From NCBI RefSeq assembly GCF_001425355.1, contig NZ_LMQN01000019.1, positions 80,361 to 144,360 on the forward strand: a DNA stretch of 64,000 nucleotides, read 5' to 3'. A model generated the notes under the pieces. It saw only the letters and a program-made list of their open reading frames with translations. It was not told where the DNA came from and did no database searches. Below, in pieces: positions 32,020 to 41,381 of the stretch. Numbering within the stretch: position 1 is the stretch's first letter; each line of letters begins with the position of its first letter. The position numbers and the translations under genes are program-made. Source of the DNA: Chryseobacterium sp. Leaf405. GTDB taxonomy: Bacteria > Bacteroidota > Bacteroidia > Flavobacteriales > Weeksellaceae.

Positions 32020-33693
32020 ATGGAAGAAGAAAAAAAATCACTCAATTTTATTGAGCAAATTATCGAAGATGATTTGGCAAACGGACTGAAAAACGATCAG
32101 ATCCGTTTCCGTTTTCCGCCTGAACCAAACGGTTATCTGCATGTAGGTCATACAAAAGCGATCTGCATCAACTTCGGTTTGGGTGAAAAATACAATGCTC
32201 CCGTAAACCTTCGTTTCGACGATACGAATCCTGAAAAAGAAGAACAGGAATTCGTAGATTCTATTATGAAAGACGTTGAATGGTTAGGTTTTAAGTGGGA
32301 TAAAGTGTTGTACGCATCCGATTACTTCCAGCAGCTTTACGATTGGGCAGTGCAGTTGATTAAAGAAGGAAAAGCTTACGTTGATGAGCAACCGTCTGAA
32401 TTAATTACCGAGCAAAGAAAAAATCCTGCAGAACCGGGAGTTGAATCTCCATTCAGAAACCGTCCTGTTGAAGAGTCTTTAGATTTATTCGAAAGGATGA
32501 AAAATGGTGAATTTGAGGAAGGAGCAATGTCTCTTCGTGCAAAAATCGACATGATTTCGCCCAATATGAATATGCGTGATCCTGTAATGTATAGAATCTT
32601 AAAAAGACCGCACCACAGAACGGGAACGACCTGGAAAATTTATCCAATGTACGACTGGGCACATGGTGAATCTGATTATTTAGAGCAAGTTTCGCATTCA
32701 TTGTGTTCTTTGGAATTTGAAAATCACAGACCACTTTACAATTGGTATTTGGAGCAGGTTTATGATGAATCTAAAGTAGCACCAAAGCAGAGAGAATTTG
32801 CAAGGATGAATGTTTCTTATATGATTACTTCCAAAAGAAAACTACAAAGGCTAATCGCCGAAAATGTAGTAAATGGTTGGGATGATCCGAGAATGCCTAC
32901 GATTTCCGGAATGAGAAGAAAAGGTTTTACTGCTAATGCTATCAGGAATTTTATTGATAAAGTAGGCGTTGCGAAAAGAGAAAATTTAATTGAAATTCAA
33001 TTATTAGACTTCTGCGTTCGTGAAGATTTGAATAAAGTGGCAAAACGTGTAATGGCGATCGTAGACCCTATCAAATTAGTTATTGAAAACTATCCTGAAG
33101 GACAGGAAGAATGGCTAACCACGGAAAATAATAACGAACAAGAAGATGCGGGAACAAGAGAAATTCCGTTTTCGAGAGAATTATATATTGAGCGTGAAGA
33201 TTTCAAGGAAGAAGCTGGTAACAAATTCTTTAGATTGAGATTAGGAGGTGAAGTGCGTTTAAAATCTGCTTATATCATTAAAGGTGAAAGAGTAGAGAAG
33301 GACGAGAATGGAGAAATTACAACAATCTACGCATCATATGACGAAAAATCTAAGTCAGGAAGCGGAACTGAAGAAAGTTTAAGAAAAGTAAAAGGTACCA
33401 TTCACTGGGTTTCTGCAAAACATGCCATTCCTGTGGAAGTGAGAAATTACGAGAAATTATTCACGGTAGAACAGCCTGATGCTGAGAAAGATGTAGATTT
33501 CTTGAATTTCATTAATCCTGAATCAGTCAATGTCATTCAAGGATTTGGTGAGCCTAGCTTAAAAGATGTGGCAGTTGGAGAACCTCTTCAATTCCAGAGA
33601 ATTGGCTATTTCACGAAAGATCAGGATTCTACGGATACAAACTTTGTATTCAACAGAACGGTAACATTAAAAGACTCCTATAAGCCGGAGTAA
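32020..33693 (+). CDS. glnS: Glutaminyl-tRNA synthetase
   Basis: A 557-residue class I synthetase charging tRNA-Gln directly. The ATP-binding signature HVGH is at residues 41-44 (PEPNGYLHVGHTKAI). The second signature appears as MITSKRKLQRL, with Thr in place of the usual Met or Leu before SKR. The anticodon-binding beta-barrel domains fill the C-terminal 40% (starting around FSRELYIEREDF). Its presence indicates the organism does not rely only on the GatCAB amidotransferase route for Gln-tRNA. It ends in a strong terminator. Confidence 0.97.
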   Translation: MEEEKKSLNFIEQIIEDDLANGLKNDQIRFRFPPEPNGYLHVGHTKAICINFGLGEKYNAPVNLRFDDTNPEKEEQEFVDSIMKDVEWLGFKWDKVLYASDYFQQLYDWAVQLIKEGKAYVDEQPSELITEQRKNPAEPGVESPFRNRPVEESLDLFERMKNGEFEEGAMSLRAKIDMISPNMNMRDPVMYRILKRPHHRTGTTWKIYPMYDWAHGESDYLEQVSHSLCSLEFENHRPLYNWYLEQVYDESKVAPKQREFARMNVSYMITSKRKLQRLIAENVVNGWDDPRMPTISGMRRKGFTANAIRNFIDKVGVAKRENLIEIQLLDFCVREDLNKVAKRVMAIVDPIKLVIENYPEGQEEWLTTENNNEQEDAGTREIPFSRELYIEREDFKEEAGNKFFRLRLGGEVRLKSAYIIKGERVEKDENGEITTIYASYDEKSKSGSGTEESLRKVKGTIHWVSAKHAIPVEVRNYEKLFTVEQPDAEKDVDFLNFINPESVNVIQGFGEPSLKDVAVGEPLQFQRIGYFTKDQDSTDTNFVFNRTVTLKDSYKPE

Positions 33694-33717
33694 AAATTTA
33701 TTTATATCAATAAATGA

Positions 33718-33750
33718 AACAGGGCTTAATTTTTTAAGTCCTGTTTTTTT
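33718..33750 (+). terminator. Terminator after glnS
   Basis: AACAGGGCTTAA pairs with TTAAGTCCTGTT (11 of 12) with a 4-nt loop, followed by eight T in total. It abuts the palindromic repeat that starts at 33752. Confidence 0.85.
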
Positions 33751-33751
33751 T

Positions 33752-33874
33752 CGTCAATTCGAGTGTTTTTCGAACTGAAATGGAGAAAAATACACCGAGA
33801 ATTGGTAATATAAAACTAATTGGGATAAAATTCAACAACTTCTCGATATGGTTTTCAAACCTCTCTAAGTGACG
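33752..33874. repeat. Palindromic mobile-like element, decayed copy
   Basis: A 123-bp stretch with inverted ends CGTCAATTCGAGTG (33752-33765) and the complement of CGTCACTTAGAGAGG at the right (to 33874). Both arms continue inward in the same way: GGAGAAAAATACACCGAGAA on one side, TTCTCGATATGGTTTTC on the other. The same arms occur, better preserved, at 38289-38423. No ORF inside. Confidence 0.75.
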
Positions 33875-33900
33875 ATATTAATTATTAAATAGTAAAAATT

Positions 33901-35139
33901 GTGAAACTTATACATTCATATACCAACTCATTCAAAGGACTTTCGAAAGAAAGTTGGATGCTTGCGTTGGTAATGCTCATCAATCGAGCTGGATCGATGG
34001 TACTTCCGTTTTTGGGAGTTTACATGACCGATCATTTGAAATTCAGCATAGAAAATACAGGAATTGTTCTCAGCTTTTTTGGAATCGGTTCCGTGATTGG
34101 TTCTTGGCTGGGAGGATTTATTACAGACAAAATTGGGGAATACAAAGTACAATATCTCAGTTTATTATTGAGTGTTCCATTATTTTGTTTAATTCCACTT
34201 TTTAAAACTGAAGTGGGTGTTGCGGCTATTATTTTACTGCAAAGTATTGTCAGTGATGCATTTCGTCCTGCCAATTCTGTGGCAATTACCAAATATGCAA
34301 AACCTGAAAAAATTACGAGAGCATTTTCATTAAACCGAATGGCTGTCAATTTAGGATTTTCCATTGGTCCTGCGTTAGGTGGGATTTTATCGGCAATCTC
34401 TTACGAATTTCTATTTTTTAGTAATGCGTTGGCAGCTTTATCAGCAGGAATTTTATACATTATATTTTTCAGAAAGCGTAATAAATTATCAAAGCTAAAA
34501 GCAAGAAAGGTTAAAGAAGTTATTGAAATTAAAAAAGAAAATTCACCTTATAAAGATGGTAAATTCCTGATTTACTGTTTCCTTTGTATGTTATTTTCAA
34601 TCTGTTTCTTTCAGTTATTCAGTACGTTGACTATTTTCTATAAAGACACGGCACATTTAAGCCAACAGAATATCGGTTACATTTTGGGATACAGCGGATT
34701 TTTGGTGGTTCTGCTCGAAATGGGATTAGTTCAAGTTGCCGAAAAGTATTTTAGTTTAGCACGGACGATGTTTTTAGGGACATTAATTTGCGGACTTTCG
34801 TATGCCATGCTTGGTTTCGATTACAGTATTTTAACCCTGATTATTTCGATGAGCCTGCTTTGTGTCGGGGAAATTTGGGCTTTACCGTTTATGTCAACAA
34901 TTACAGCCCTGCGATCAGGAACAAACAATAAAGGAGCTTATATGGGATTGAATGGGATTTCTTTTTCCATTGCATTCATCGTAACGCCGTATGTAGGAAC
35001 TTTAATTGCTGATAAATTAGGATTCACCATTTTATGGATCGGAACCGGAGTTGTGGCTGCAATTATTGCCATCGCATTTTACTTTATCGTTCCTTGGATG
35101 GTGAAAGATAAAAAGTCTGAAGAACTAGAAATTAATTAA
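33901..35139 (+). CDS. MFS transporter
   Basis: A 412-residue inner-membrane carrier with about 12 hydrophobic segments. The N-terminal half has the MFS loop motif in GSWLGGFITDKIGEYKVQ (variant of GxLaDrxGrk) and a later proline/glycine-rich helix (NLGFSIGPALGGILSAISY, motif C-like). The central loop is basic (RKRNKLSKLKARKVKEV). The start is GTG, since the nearest ATG would delete the first helix. This subfamily is often annotated as drug efflux; the substrate is unknown. It stands alone with a terminator behind. Confidence 0.88.
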   Translation: MKLIHSYTNSFKGLSKESWMLALVMLINRAGSMVLPFLGVYMTDHLKFSIENTGIVLSFFGIGSVIGSWLGGFITDKIGEYKVQYLSLLLSVPLFCLIPLFKTEVGVAAIILLQSIVSDAFRPANSVAITKYAKPEKITRAFSLNRMAVNLGFSIGPALGGILSAISYEFLFFSNALAALSAGILYIIFFRKRNKLSKLKARKVKEVIEIKKENSPYKDGKFLIYCFLCMLFSICFFQLFSTLTIFYKDTAHLSQQNIGYILGYSGFLVVLLEMGLVQVAEKYFSLARTMFLGTLICGLSYAMLGFDYSILTLIISMSLLCVGEIWALPFMSTITALRSGTNNKGAYMGLNGISFSIAFIVTPYVGTLIADKLGFTILWIGTGVVAAIIAIAFYFIVPWMVKDKKSEELEIN

Positions 35140-35150
35140 TTTTTTTATAT

Positions 35151-35178
35151 GAAAGTTATGAGATGTCTCATAACTTTC
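35151..35178. terminator. Bidirectional terminator
   Basis: GAAAGTTATGAG and CTCATAACTTTC form a perfect 12-bp stem with loop ATGT, followed by TTTTTTT on the plus side. It separates the convergent MFS and YpdA-like genes. Confidence 0.88.
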
Positions 35179-35183
35179 TTTTT

Positions 35184-36149
35184 TTATTGCTTAGAAATAA
35201 TATCCCTGACAATCATTTCTGCATGAATTCTTGAGTTTTCTATAAACCAAAGATGCGTATCTTTTCCACCACAAACCACTCCTGCTAAATAGAGATTTTT
35301 AACATTGGTTTCCATTGTTTCCGGATGATAGAGGGGGTTAAGACAATCGCCCTGTAAATCAATTCCTGAATTCTTTAGAAAATCAAAATCGGGAAGATAG
35401 CCTGTCATAGCGAGAACAAAATCATTTTCAATTTCATTAACTTCCCCATTTTCATCTTTAAAAATGATGGAATTTTTTTTAATTTCAATGATTTCAGAAT
35501 TAAAATGGGCTGTAATGCTTCCTTCTTCAATTCTGTTTTCGATATCAGGTTTTACCCAATATTTTACATTTTTTGAAATTTCGGAATGTCGGATAATCAT
35601 AGTCACTTCGGCTCCTTTTCTATAAGTTTCTAAAGCTGCATCCACCGACGAATTACTGGAACCTACAACAACAATTTTCTGTTTTGCGTAAGGATAAGGC
35701 TCAGTATAATAATGTTTTACTTTTTCTAAATTTTCTCCCGGAGTATTCATTAAATTCGGAATGTCATAGAACCCCGTTGAAATAATTACGTTTTTGGCGA
35801 AATATTTTCCCTTTGAAGTTTCAATTTCAAAAATATTTTTTTCTTTGGAAATTTTTTCAACTTTTTCATATACATTAATGTTGATATTTCTCTGTCTTGT
35901 AATTCCCTGATAATATTCCAATGCTTCCTGTCTTCCAGGTTTTGGAGCGGTTGAAATAAAAGGAATTCCCGCAATTTCTAATTTTTCGGCAGTAGAAAAA
36001 AATCTCATATACAAAGGATAATGGTAGATCGAATTAACAATCGTTCCCTTTTCAATAATTAAATAAGAAAGATTATTTTCCTGAGCTTCCAGTGCACAAT
36101 TCAGCCCGATTGGTCCGCCTCCGATAATTAAAACATCCAAAATTTCCAT
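35184..36149 (-). CDS. YpdA-family FAD/NAD(P) oxidoreductase (putative bacillithiol disulfide reductase)
   Basis: A 321-residue flavoprotein with an FAD-binding motif at the N-terminus (IIGGGPIGLNCALEA) and an NADPH-binding motif in the middle (KIVVVGSSNSSVDAALETYR). Its N-terminal stretch TIVNSIYHYPLYMRFFSTAE is a strong YpdA/Bdr signature, and the thioredoxin-reductase CxxC is absent. In Firmicutes YpdA reduces bacillithiol disulfide. Many Flavobacteriia also make bacillithiol, but no bsh gene lies in this window, so the thiol substrate is inferred. Confidence 0.87.
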   Translation of the reverse strand: MEILDVLIIGGGPIGLNCALEAQENNLSYLIIEKGTIVNSIYHYPLYMRFFSTAEKLEIAGIPFISTAPKPGRQEALEYYQGITRQRNININVYEKVEKISKEKNIFEIETSKGKYFAKNVIISTGFYDIPNLMNTPGENLEKVKHYYTEPYPYAKQKIVVVGSSNSSVDAALETYRKGAEVTMIIRHSEISKNVKYWVKPDIENRIEEGSITAHFNSEIIEIKKNSIIFKDENGEVNEIENDFVLAMTGYLPDFDFLKNSGIDLQGDCLNPLYHPETMETNVKNLYLAGVVCGGKDTHLWFIENSRIHAEMIVRDIISKQ

Positions 36150-36268
36150 TGAACAAATTTACTTAAAAACCTTTAGAAAAATGTTGAACGAAGCAAAAGA
36201 ACTTGTCTATCATCAGCATTTTTTGTGGCATCGGTTTTGGTTGTTTCTATCTATTTTAATACCTGAAT

Positions 36269-36907
36269 ATGAAAAAAATAATTATTTTATTCCTTGGTTT
36301 AACGATCATCGCCTGTAAGAAAAATCCCGACACATTTGTCAATAATAAAACAGATTCAACACAAAATATAAAATCGGACAGCTTAAGTACTGATCAGAAT
36401 AGTACTGATAAAGAAAATACTTTAAAGCAAATTAATGAAGAAGTTGTACAGAGTTTAAAAGATAAAAATTACAGTAAGTTCTCAAATTTTATTCATCCTG
36501 AAAAAGGGGTAAGATTTTCGATGTACGCTTTTATAAATCCCAAAGAAGACAAAACATTTTCCAAAGCAGATTTTGTAAAATATCAACCCACCAAAACAAT
36601 TTTTACTTGGGGAGCGATGGATGGTTCCGGTGATTTATATAAAGAAACAATCAATAATTATCTTACAAAATGGGTCTACCCAAAAGATTTTTCAAAAGCG
36701 CAGGTTTCTGTCAATGAATTTCAGGGAAAAGGAAATTCACTTAACAATTTGAAGAAAACTTATCCCAAAGCAGATTTCACAGAAAACTTCATCAACGGTT
36801 CAGGAGCCAATGCAGAGATGGATTGGAAGTGTCTCCGTTTGGTATTTGAAGAATTTCATGGAAAATATTACTTGATTGGAGTGATTAATGATCAATGGAC
36901 AATCTGA
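36269..36907 (+). CDS. Lipoprotein of unknown function
   Basis: A 212-residue exported lipoprotein with lipobox LTIIACKKN (Cys16), then a Ser/Asp/Thr-rich spacer (~20-55), then a compact domain (~60-212, containing SNFIHPEKGVRFSMYAFI and WGAMDGSGDLYKETINNYL). The domain resembles uncharacterised Bacteroidota proteins I cannot name. Its last 16 bp overlap the convergent glycosyltransferase gene. Confidence 0.75.
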   Translation: MKKIIILFLGLTIIACKKNPDTFVNNKTDSTQNIKSDSLSTDQNSTDKENTLKQINEEVVQSLKDKNYSKFSNFIHPEKGVRFSMYAFINPKEDKTFSKADFVKYQPTKTIFTWGAMDGSGDLYKETINNYLTKWVYPKDFSKAQVSVNEFQGKGNSLNNLKKTYPKADFTENFINGSGANAEMDWKCLRLVFEEFHGKYYLIGVINDQWTI

Positions 36908-38205
36908 TCCAGTGTTTCAACTAATTTTTTTGTCAGATTTTTTCTCGAAAATTGCTCAATATTTTGAATATTTTCAGAAAGGTCTCCATTTTTCCACAAT
37001 TCAAATTTTTCTAAAATAAAACTTTTAATCGTTTGATAATCATTATAGCTAAAATGTTTTCCGGCTTTTGTTTCATCAAGAATTTTAGCAACATCAGCTT
37101 GATCAGGACCAAATGAGATGATTTGTTTTCCGGTTGATAAATATTCGAAAATTTTTCCCGGAATAATGCCCTTTGAAGATTCTTTCGGAAAATTGGTTAT
37201 CAGTAAAATATCAGAATTTTGCATTTCATCAATCGCCTTGTCATGAGAAAGATAGCCCAAATTCAAAATCGTATTTTTTAAGCTTGAATTTTCAATTTCG
37301 GTCAAAATTTTATCATCTATTCTTCCGGCGAATTTCAGATTAAAATTTTCAGCAAAATCTGAATTAGTTTTAACTAAATTATCTAATGCTTTCCAAAGGT
37401 TTTCAGGATTTCTCAATTGCTCCAGAACACCGATGTAGCTCAATGTAAATTTACGCTCGAGGGTTTGATAATCTGAATTTTTTTGATTTTGAGAAGCATC
37501 AGTTTCATCAAATCCATTGGTAATACAAACTGCATTTGCTCCGTTTATACGGAAGTTTACAGCGTCTGTATAACTTGTGGCTAAGGTAATGTCTGCATTT
37601 TCAAAGACATTACTCTCCAATTGACGGTGTTTTCGGTCTGAATTTTTAGTAAGTTTTAAATGTTTGTAGTAAGAAATTTCAGTCCACGGATCACGAAAAT
37701 CTGCAATCCATTTTACATTGGGAAGTTTCTTTTTTAAATTTAAACCGATCAAATGCAGAGAATGCGGCGGACCTGAAGTTACGACCACATCGATTTTATT
37801 TTCTTTTAAATAGTGTTCAAGAAATTTCACAGAAGGTTTTACCCACAAAACTCGGGCATCAGGAATGAAGAAATTTCCTCGTACCCAAATCGAAAGTTTA
37901 GATTTCCAACTCTGATTTTTTCCGACATCAAACTGCCCGGCTTTGAATTTTTTATTGCTTTTGTTGAGTTTTTCTGCTAACTGATAAGGCTCCCAGATTT
38001 TGGTTTTTATGATTTCTAAATTTTCAGGAACATCTTTTATTAAGCTTTCATCCAACAAAGGATAACTTGGATTTTCAGGAGTAAAAATGATAGGTTTCCA
38101 TCCGAATTCAGGTAAATATTTTGCAAATTTCAGCCACCTTTGAACACCAGGACCTCCCGCAGGAGGCCAGTAATAGGTGATGATTAATATTTTTTTTTGT
38201 TCCAT
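36892..38205 (-). CDS. Glycosyltransferase (GT4-like)
   Basis: A 437-residue GT-B fold enzyme transferring sugars to envelope glycans. The N-terminal domain opens with ILIITYYWPPAGGPGVQRWL, common to Bacteroidota GT4 relatives, and VVTSGPPHSLHLIG follows. The C-terminal nucleotide-sugar domain has FTLSYIGVLEQLRNPENLW and the site ESSKGIIPGKIFEYLSTGKQ. The donor and acceptor are unknown. It is followed on the same strand by nothing co-oriented, and preceded at 38488 by the YfhO gene across a repeat-filled 282-bp gap. Confidence 0.85.
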   Translation of the reverse strand: MEQKKILIITYYWPPAGGPGVQRWLKFAKYLPEFGWKPIIFTPENPSYPLLDESLIKDVPENLEIIKTKIWEPYQLAEKLNKSNKKFKAGQFDVGKNQSWKSKLSIWVRGNFFIPDARVLWVKPSVKFLEHYLKENKIDVVVTSGPPHSLHLIGLNLKKKLPNVKWIADFRDPWTEISYYKHLKLTKNSDRKHRQLESNVFENADITLATSYTDAVNFRINGANAVCITNGFDETDASQNQKNSDYQTLERKFTLSYIGVLEQLRNPENLWKALDNLVKTNSDFAENFNLKFAGRIDDKILTEIENSSLKNTILNLGYLSHDKAIDEMQNSDILLITNFPKESSKGIIPGKIFEYLSTGKQIISFGPDQADVAKILDETKAGKHFSYNDYQTIKSFILEKFELWKNGDLSENIQNIEQFSRKNLTKKLVETLDQIVH

Positions 38206-38230
38206 TAGTAATGTAAACTATGCATTTTTA

Positions 38231-38265
38231 TCTTTCCGTAGGAATCTAAGTTAAGTTTTTAAAAT
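38231..38265. repeat. Dispersed palindromic element, copy C (left arm only)
   Basis: TTTCCGTAGGAATCTAAGTT and the bases after it match the left arm and loop start of copy A at 5071-5100 almost base for base (AGTTTTTAAAAT against AGTTTTAAAT). The right arm is missing. It sits just outside another element at 38289. Confidence 0.65.
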
Positions 38266-38288
38266 GATTTTAGCTGTTATTTATTTTG

Positions 38289-38423
38289 ATATTGAATTCG
38301 TCACTTCGAGTAGATTTTGAAAAAAATCGTATTGAGAAGTCTGTATTTGAAGATAAATATATTCTCGATACATTTTTTCTCCACTTTGTTACGAAAAAAC
38401 ACTCGAATTGACGAATTCAATAT
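38289..38423. repeat. Palindromic mobile-like element, well preserved copy
   Basis: The left arm (38289-38311) and right arm (38401-38423) are 23 bp each and inverted at 22 of 23 positions; the core is TTGAATTCGTCACTTCGAGT. Inner segments also pair (GTATTGAGAA with TTCTCGATAC). Beyond the arms TTTT faces AAAA. It is 135 bp long with no real ORF, and shares its arms and inner segments with 33752-33874, 4.5 kb away. Confidence 0.8.
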
Positions 38424-38487
38424 AAAATTTTCAAAATATAAAACGGATTATTTTAATAATAATTTAGATTTTAAACGACAATTAAGT

Positions 38488-41025
38488 TTAAACTTTTTCT
38501 ATTACGATATCTTTCTTCTTATTTTTAGTCATCCAGAAAATTCCGAAACCGCTTAATAATATAAATAATGCGAATGAAATAAGGGAGATCCATTTACCGG
38601 TTTCAATGACTTGTGGTTCAAAAACCATTCTTACATTATGATTTCCGGCAGGTACATGAACGGCACGAAGCAAATAATCAGCTTTTATATGTGGTACTTC
38701 TTTTCCATCAATAAAAAACTTCCAGCCGTGAGGGTAATAGATCTCAGAAAATACTGCCAATTGAGGGGTTTTAGACTGAGATTTAAACTCTAATTCGTTA
38801 GGCTGATATTTCGTTAAATTAATAAATGCAGTTGAGTCTGCTTGAACAGGTTTTCCGTCAAAATAGTTTTTATCAGAAGTCGCAACAACAGCCGTTTTTT
38901 TGCTGTTGATTACTCCGATTAATTTAATTTCCTGATTAGGAGAATCTACAAATTTTAAGTCACTCACGAACCAGGCATTTCCGTTTGCTCTTGGGTTCGG
39001 AATTGCTTGAGGTTGCTCCGGACCACCTAAAACAAGATATTTTGCATTTAAAAGATTCAGAATATTAGGAACTTTTACGGAATCCATTACCTGAAAATAT
39101 TCATTAATAACATCGTCATATCTTCTCAATTTCACCGCATGATAACCACCGATGGAAGATTTGAAATAAGAAGTATTGGTCTCGCTGAATGTTCCTAAAA
39201 TATTGTTGAAAATTCTATAATGAGTTTTATCTTTTTCAGCGATTGTTTCAAGAGTCTTATTTACATGAACACTTGATAAAATAGATGCCAGATTAGGATT
39301 TTCTTCAACTTTTTCTTCTAAAAGAGCTGAACTTTCTGTCTGAAACGGATTTTCTGCAATGGTTTTATCGACATAGTTTTCATCGTTCAGATATCTTTTA
39401 TTTACTGACCAAAGATCAAAAATACTTACAACTCCAATAATAACCAAAGCGATATTCTGATTTAATTTCTGTTTTAAAACCATGAATAAAGCTGCTGCTG
39501 CAATGGCAACATATAAAAATGCTTTAATGGCATCAATTTTAAACATTTTAAATCTTTCATCCACCAGATAATCTAATAAGAAAGGAGGAAGATATAGTTT
39601 TTCGTTTTCTGTATAGAAACCTAGTAAAGATTTTCCTGCAACCAAAAGAATTAAAATACATCCTAATGTTCCACCGCCTACATATAGAAGAATTTTCTTT
39701 TTGTACTCTTCCGTTAAAGTTGAATCTGTAAAGAATCTGTACAACCCGATAATCGCAATTAAAGGGAATAATAATTCTACGACAACCAAGATAGAAGATG
39801 GAGCTCTGAATTTGTTATAAAAAGGAACAAAATCGATAAAGAAATCGGAGAAAAACATAAAATTGCTTCCCCAAGCTAAAAAAACTGTCAAAATAGAAGC
39901 TCCTAAAATCCAGTAACGATATTTTTTCCATGCAAAAAAGAATCCTAAAACGGCTAAGAAACAAACAATGGCTCCCTGATAAGCGGGTCCCGAAGTTCCC
40001 GGTTGGTCGCCCCAATAGGTTAGACTTCCAAATCCTTTTGAAATCCTGTCATATTCAGCTTGAGAACTTACATTCTGCTGAACCAATTCCTGAATTTTCG
40101 CCATCATTTCTTTTCCTTCCGGCTCCTGACTTCCGCCACCCATTAATCTTGGAATGAAAAGGTTTAGTGTTTCCAGTTTTCCGTAACTCCACATCAGCAT
40201 ACTTTCTTTATCCATTCCTGAATTTCCTTCAGTATGACTATCATTGGTTAAGATCTGTTTCCCACGAACGGTTTCTTTTATATACTCAGAATTCGCCATG
40301 ATTCTTTGGGAATTCATTCCAACTCCGATTAAACAGGCAGCAGCAATAATTCCCGAAGAAATAAGGAAATGCTTCATTGGTGTTTTTTTCTGAATAGTAC
40401 GAATCAATTCAGATAAGAATAAAAATCCTAATGCGAGGAAAAGATAATACGTCATCTGTGGGTGGTTCGCTGCGATCTGAAGCCCCATAAATAAGGTAGT
40501 GACAATAAATCCCCAGATGTAACTTTTTCTAATATAAACCAATAAAATTCCGGCTAATAGTGGCGCAAAATATTCAATGGTATTTATTTTTCCGTTGTGT
40601 CCTGCGGCAATAGCAATATAAAAATAGGTGGAAAGCCCGAAAAAAGTGGCTCCTAAAAGTGCATATTTCCAGTTTCTGACAACCACCATTCCCAAAAGGA
40701 AAAATCCGGCAAATAGTAGAAATAAATAATTGACAGGTCTTGGTAAAAAGTTCAGATTGCTGTCAATTTTTTTAATAATATCCCCTTTAAACTGACTTCC
40801 CATCTGATACGTCGGCATTCCTCCAAACATGGAATCGCTCCAATACGTTTCTTTATCGGTATCGGCTCTGTAATCAAGAAGTTCCTTTGCACCGCCACGA
40901 TATTGCACAATGTCGTGCTGGAAAAGCTGTTTGCCTGTAAAAACAGGGGTGGAGTATAAAAATGCTAAAACTATAAATACAACTAACGAAATTGCAATAT
41001 AAATTAAGTTTTTATTTTTAGCCAT
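38488..41025 (-). CDS. YfhO-family membrane protein
   Basis: An 845-residue polytopic protein with about 13 hydrophobic helices in the first two thirds and a ~200-residue extracytoplasmic domain (EYKK... to YYPHGWKFFIDGKEVPHIKA). A last helix lies before a basic tail (WMTKNKKKDIVIEKV). The early segment QHDIVQYRGGAKELLDYRAD and the late PHGWKFFIDGK motif are characteristic of YfhO. In Gram-positives YfhO proteins glycosylate lipoteichoic acid from lipid-linked sugars (GT-C-like). The acceptor here must differ and is unknown. Confidence 0.85.
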   Translation of the reverse strand: MAKNKNLIYIAISLVVFIVLAFLYSTPVFTGKQLFQHDIVQYRGGAKELLDYRADTDKETYWSDSMFGGMPTYQMGSQFKGDIIKKIDSNLNFLPRPVNYLFLLFAGFFLLGMVVVRNWKYALLGATFFGLSTYFYIAIAAGHNGKINTIEYFAPLLAGILLVYIRKSYIWGFIVTTLFMGLQIAANHPQMTYYLFLALGFLFLSELIRTIQKKTPMKHFLISSGIIAAACLIGVGMNSQRIMANSEYIKETVRGKQILTNDSHTEGNSGMDKESMLMWSYGKLETLNLFIPRLMGGGSQEPEGKEMMAKIQELVQQNVSSQAEYDRISKGFGSLTYWGDQPGTSGPAYQGAIVCFLAVLGFFFAWKKYRYWILGASILTVFLAWGSNFMFFSDFFIDFVPFYNKFRAPSSILVVVELLFPLIAIIGLYRFFTDSTLTEEYKKKILLYVGGGTLGCILILLVAGKSLLGFYTENEKLYLPPFLLDYLVDERFKMFKIDAIKAFLYVAIAAAALFMVLKQKLNQNIALVIIGVVSIFDLWSVNKRYLNDENYVDKTIAENPFQTESSALLEEKVEENPNLASILSSVHVNKTLETIAEKDKTHYRIFNNILGTFSETNTSYFKSSIGGYHAVKLRRYDDVINEYFQVMDSVKVPNILNLLNAKYLVLGGPEQPQAIPNPRANGNAWFVSDLKFVDSPNQEIKLIGVINSKKTAVVATSDKNYFDGKPVQADSTAFINLTKYQPNELEFKSQSKTPQLAVFSEIYYPHGWKFFIDGKEVPHIKADYLLRAVHVPAGNHNVRMVFEPQVIETGKWISLISFALFILLSGFGIFWMTKNKKKDIVIEKV

Positions 41026-41059
41026 GTTGATGGTTATTATCTTTTGTTTTTAGGAATGA

Positions 41060-41287
41060 TTACCTTTTGTCTTTACTTTCTTTTACTTCCTCGTAGTCCA
41101 CCGTCTCTGCGTCCCACTTGATGTTTGGGTTATTCTTATTTGAGTTTTGTATGTCTGGCTTGTTATTATTTTGATTGTTGTTATTAAATCTGTAGCTGTA
41201 GAATGTCTTAAAGAAAATTCTCTTCAGAATATTCCACACAAAAAAAATAATAATAGCGGTGAGTACGAGCTCAAGAATATACTTCAT
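41060..41287 (-). CDS. DUF4834 small membrane protein
   Basis: A 75-residue protein with one N-terminal helix (YILELVLTAIIIFFVWNIL), a basic stretch and an Asn-rich cytoplasmic linker ending in an acidic segment (KWDAETVDYEEVKESKDKR). This pattern fits DUF4834, a family restricted to Bacteroidota as far as I recall. It lies 34 bp upstream of YfhO and is likely transcribed with it. Confidence 0.75.
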   Translation of the reverse strand: MKYILELVLTAIIIFFVWNILKRIFFKTFYSYRFNNNNQNNNKPDIQNSNKNNPNIKWDAETVDYEEVKESKDKR

Positions 41288-41381
41288 AATAGATTGTATT
41301 TAAGATTTTGGGCTTTACAGTTAAGAGTTTTTCAATGATTAATTAAAAATCTTTCAACTTTCAAGCCCTAAAGCTTTTTAA

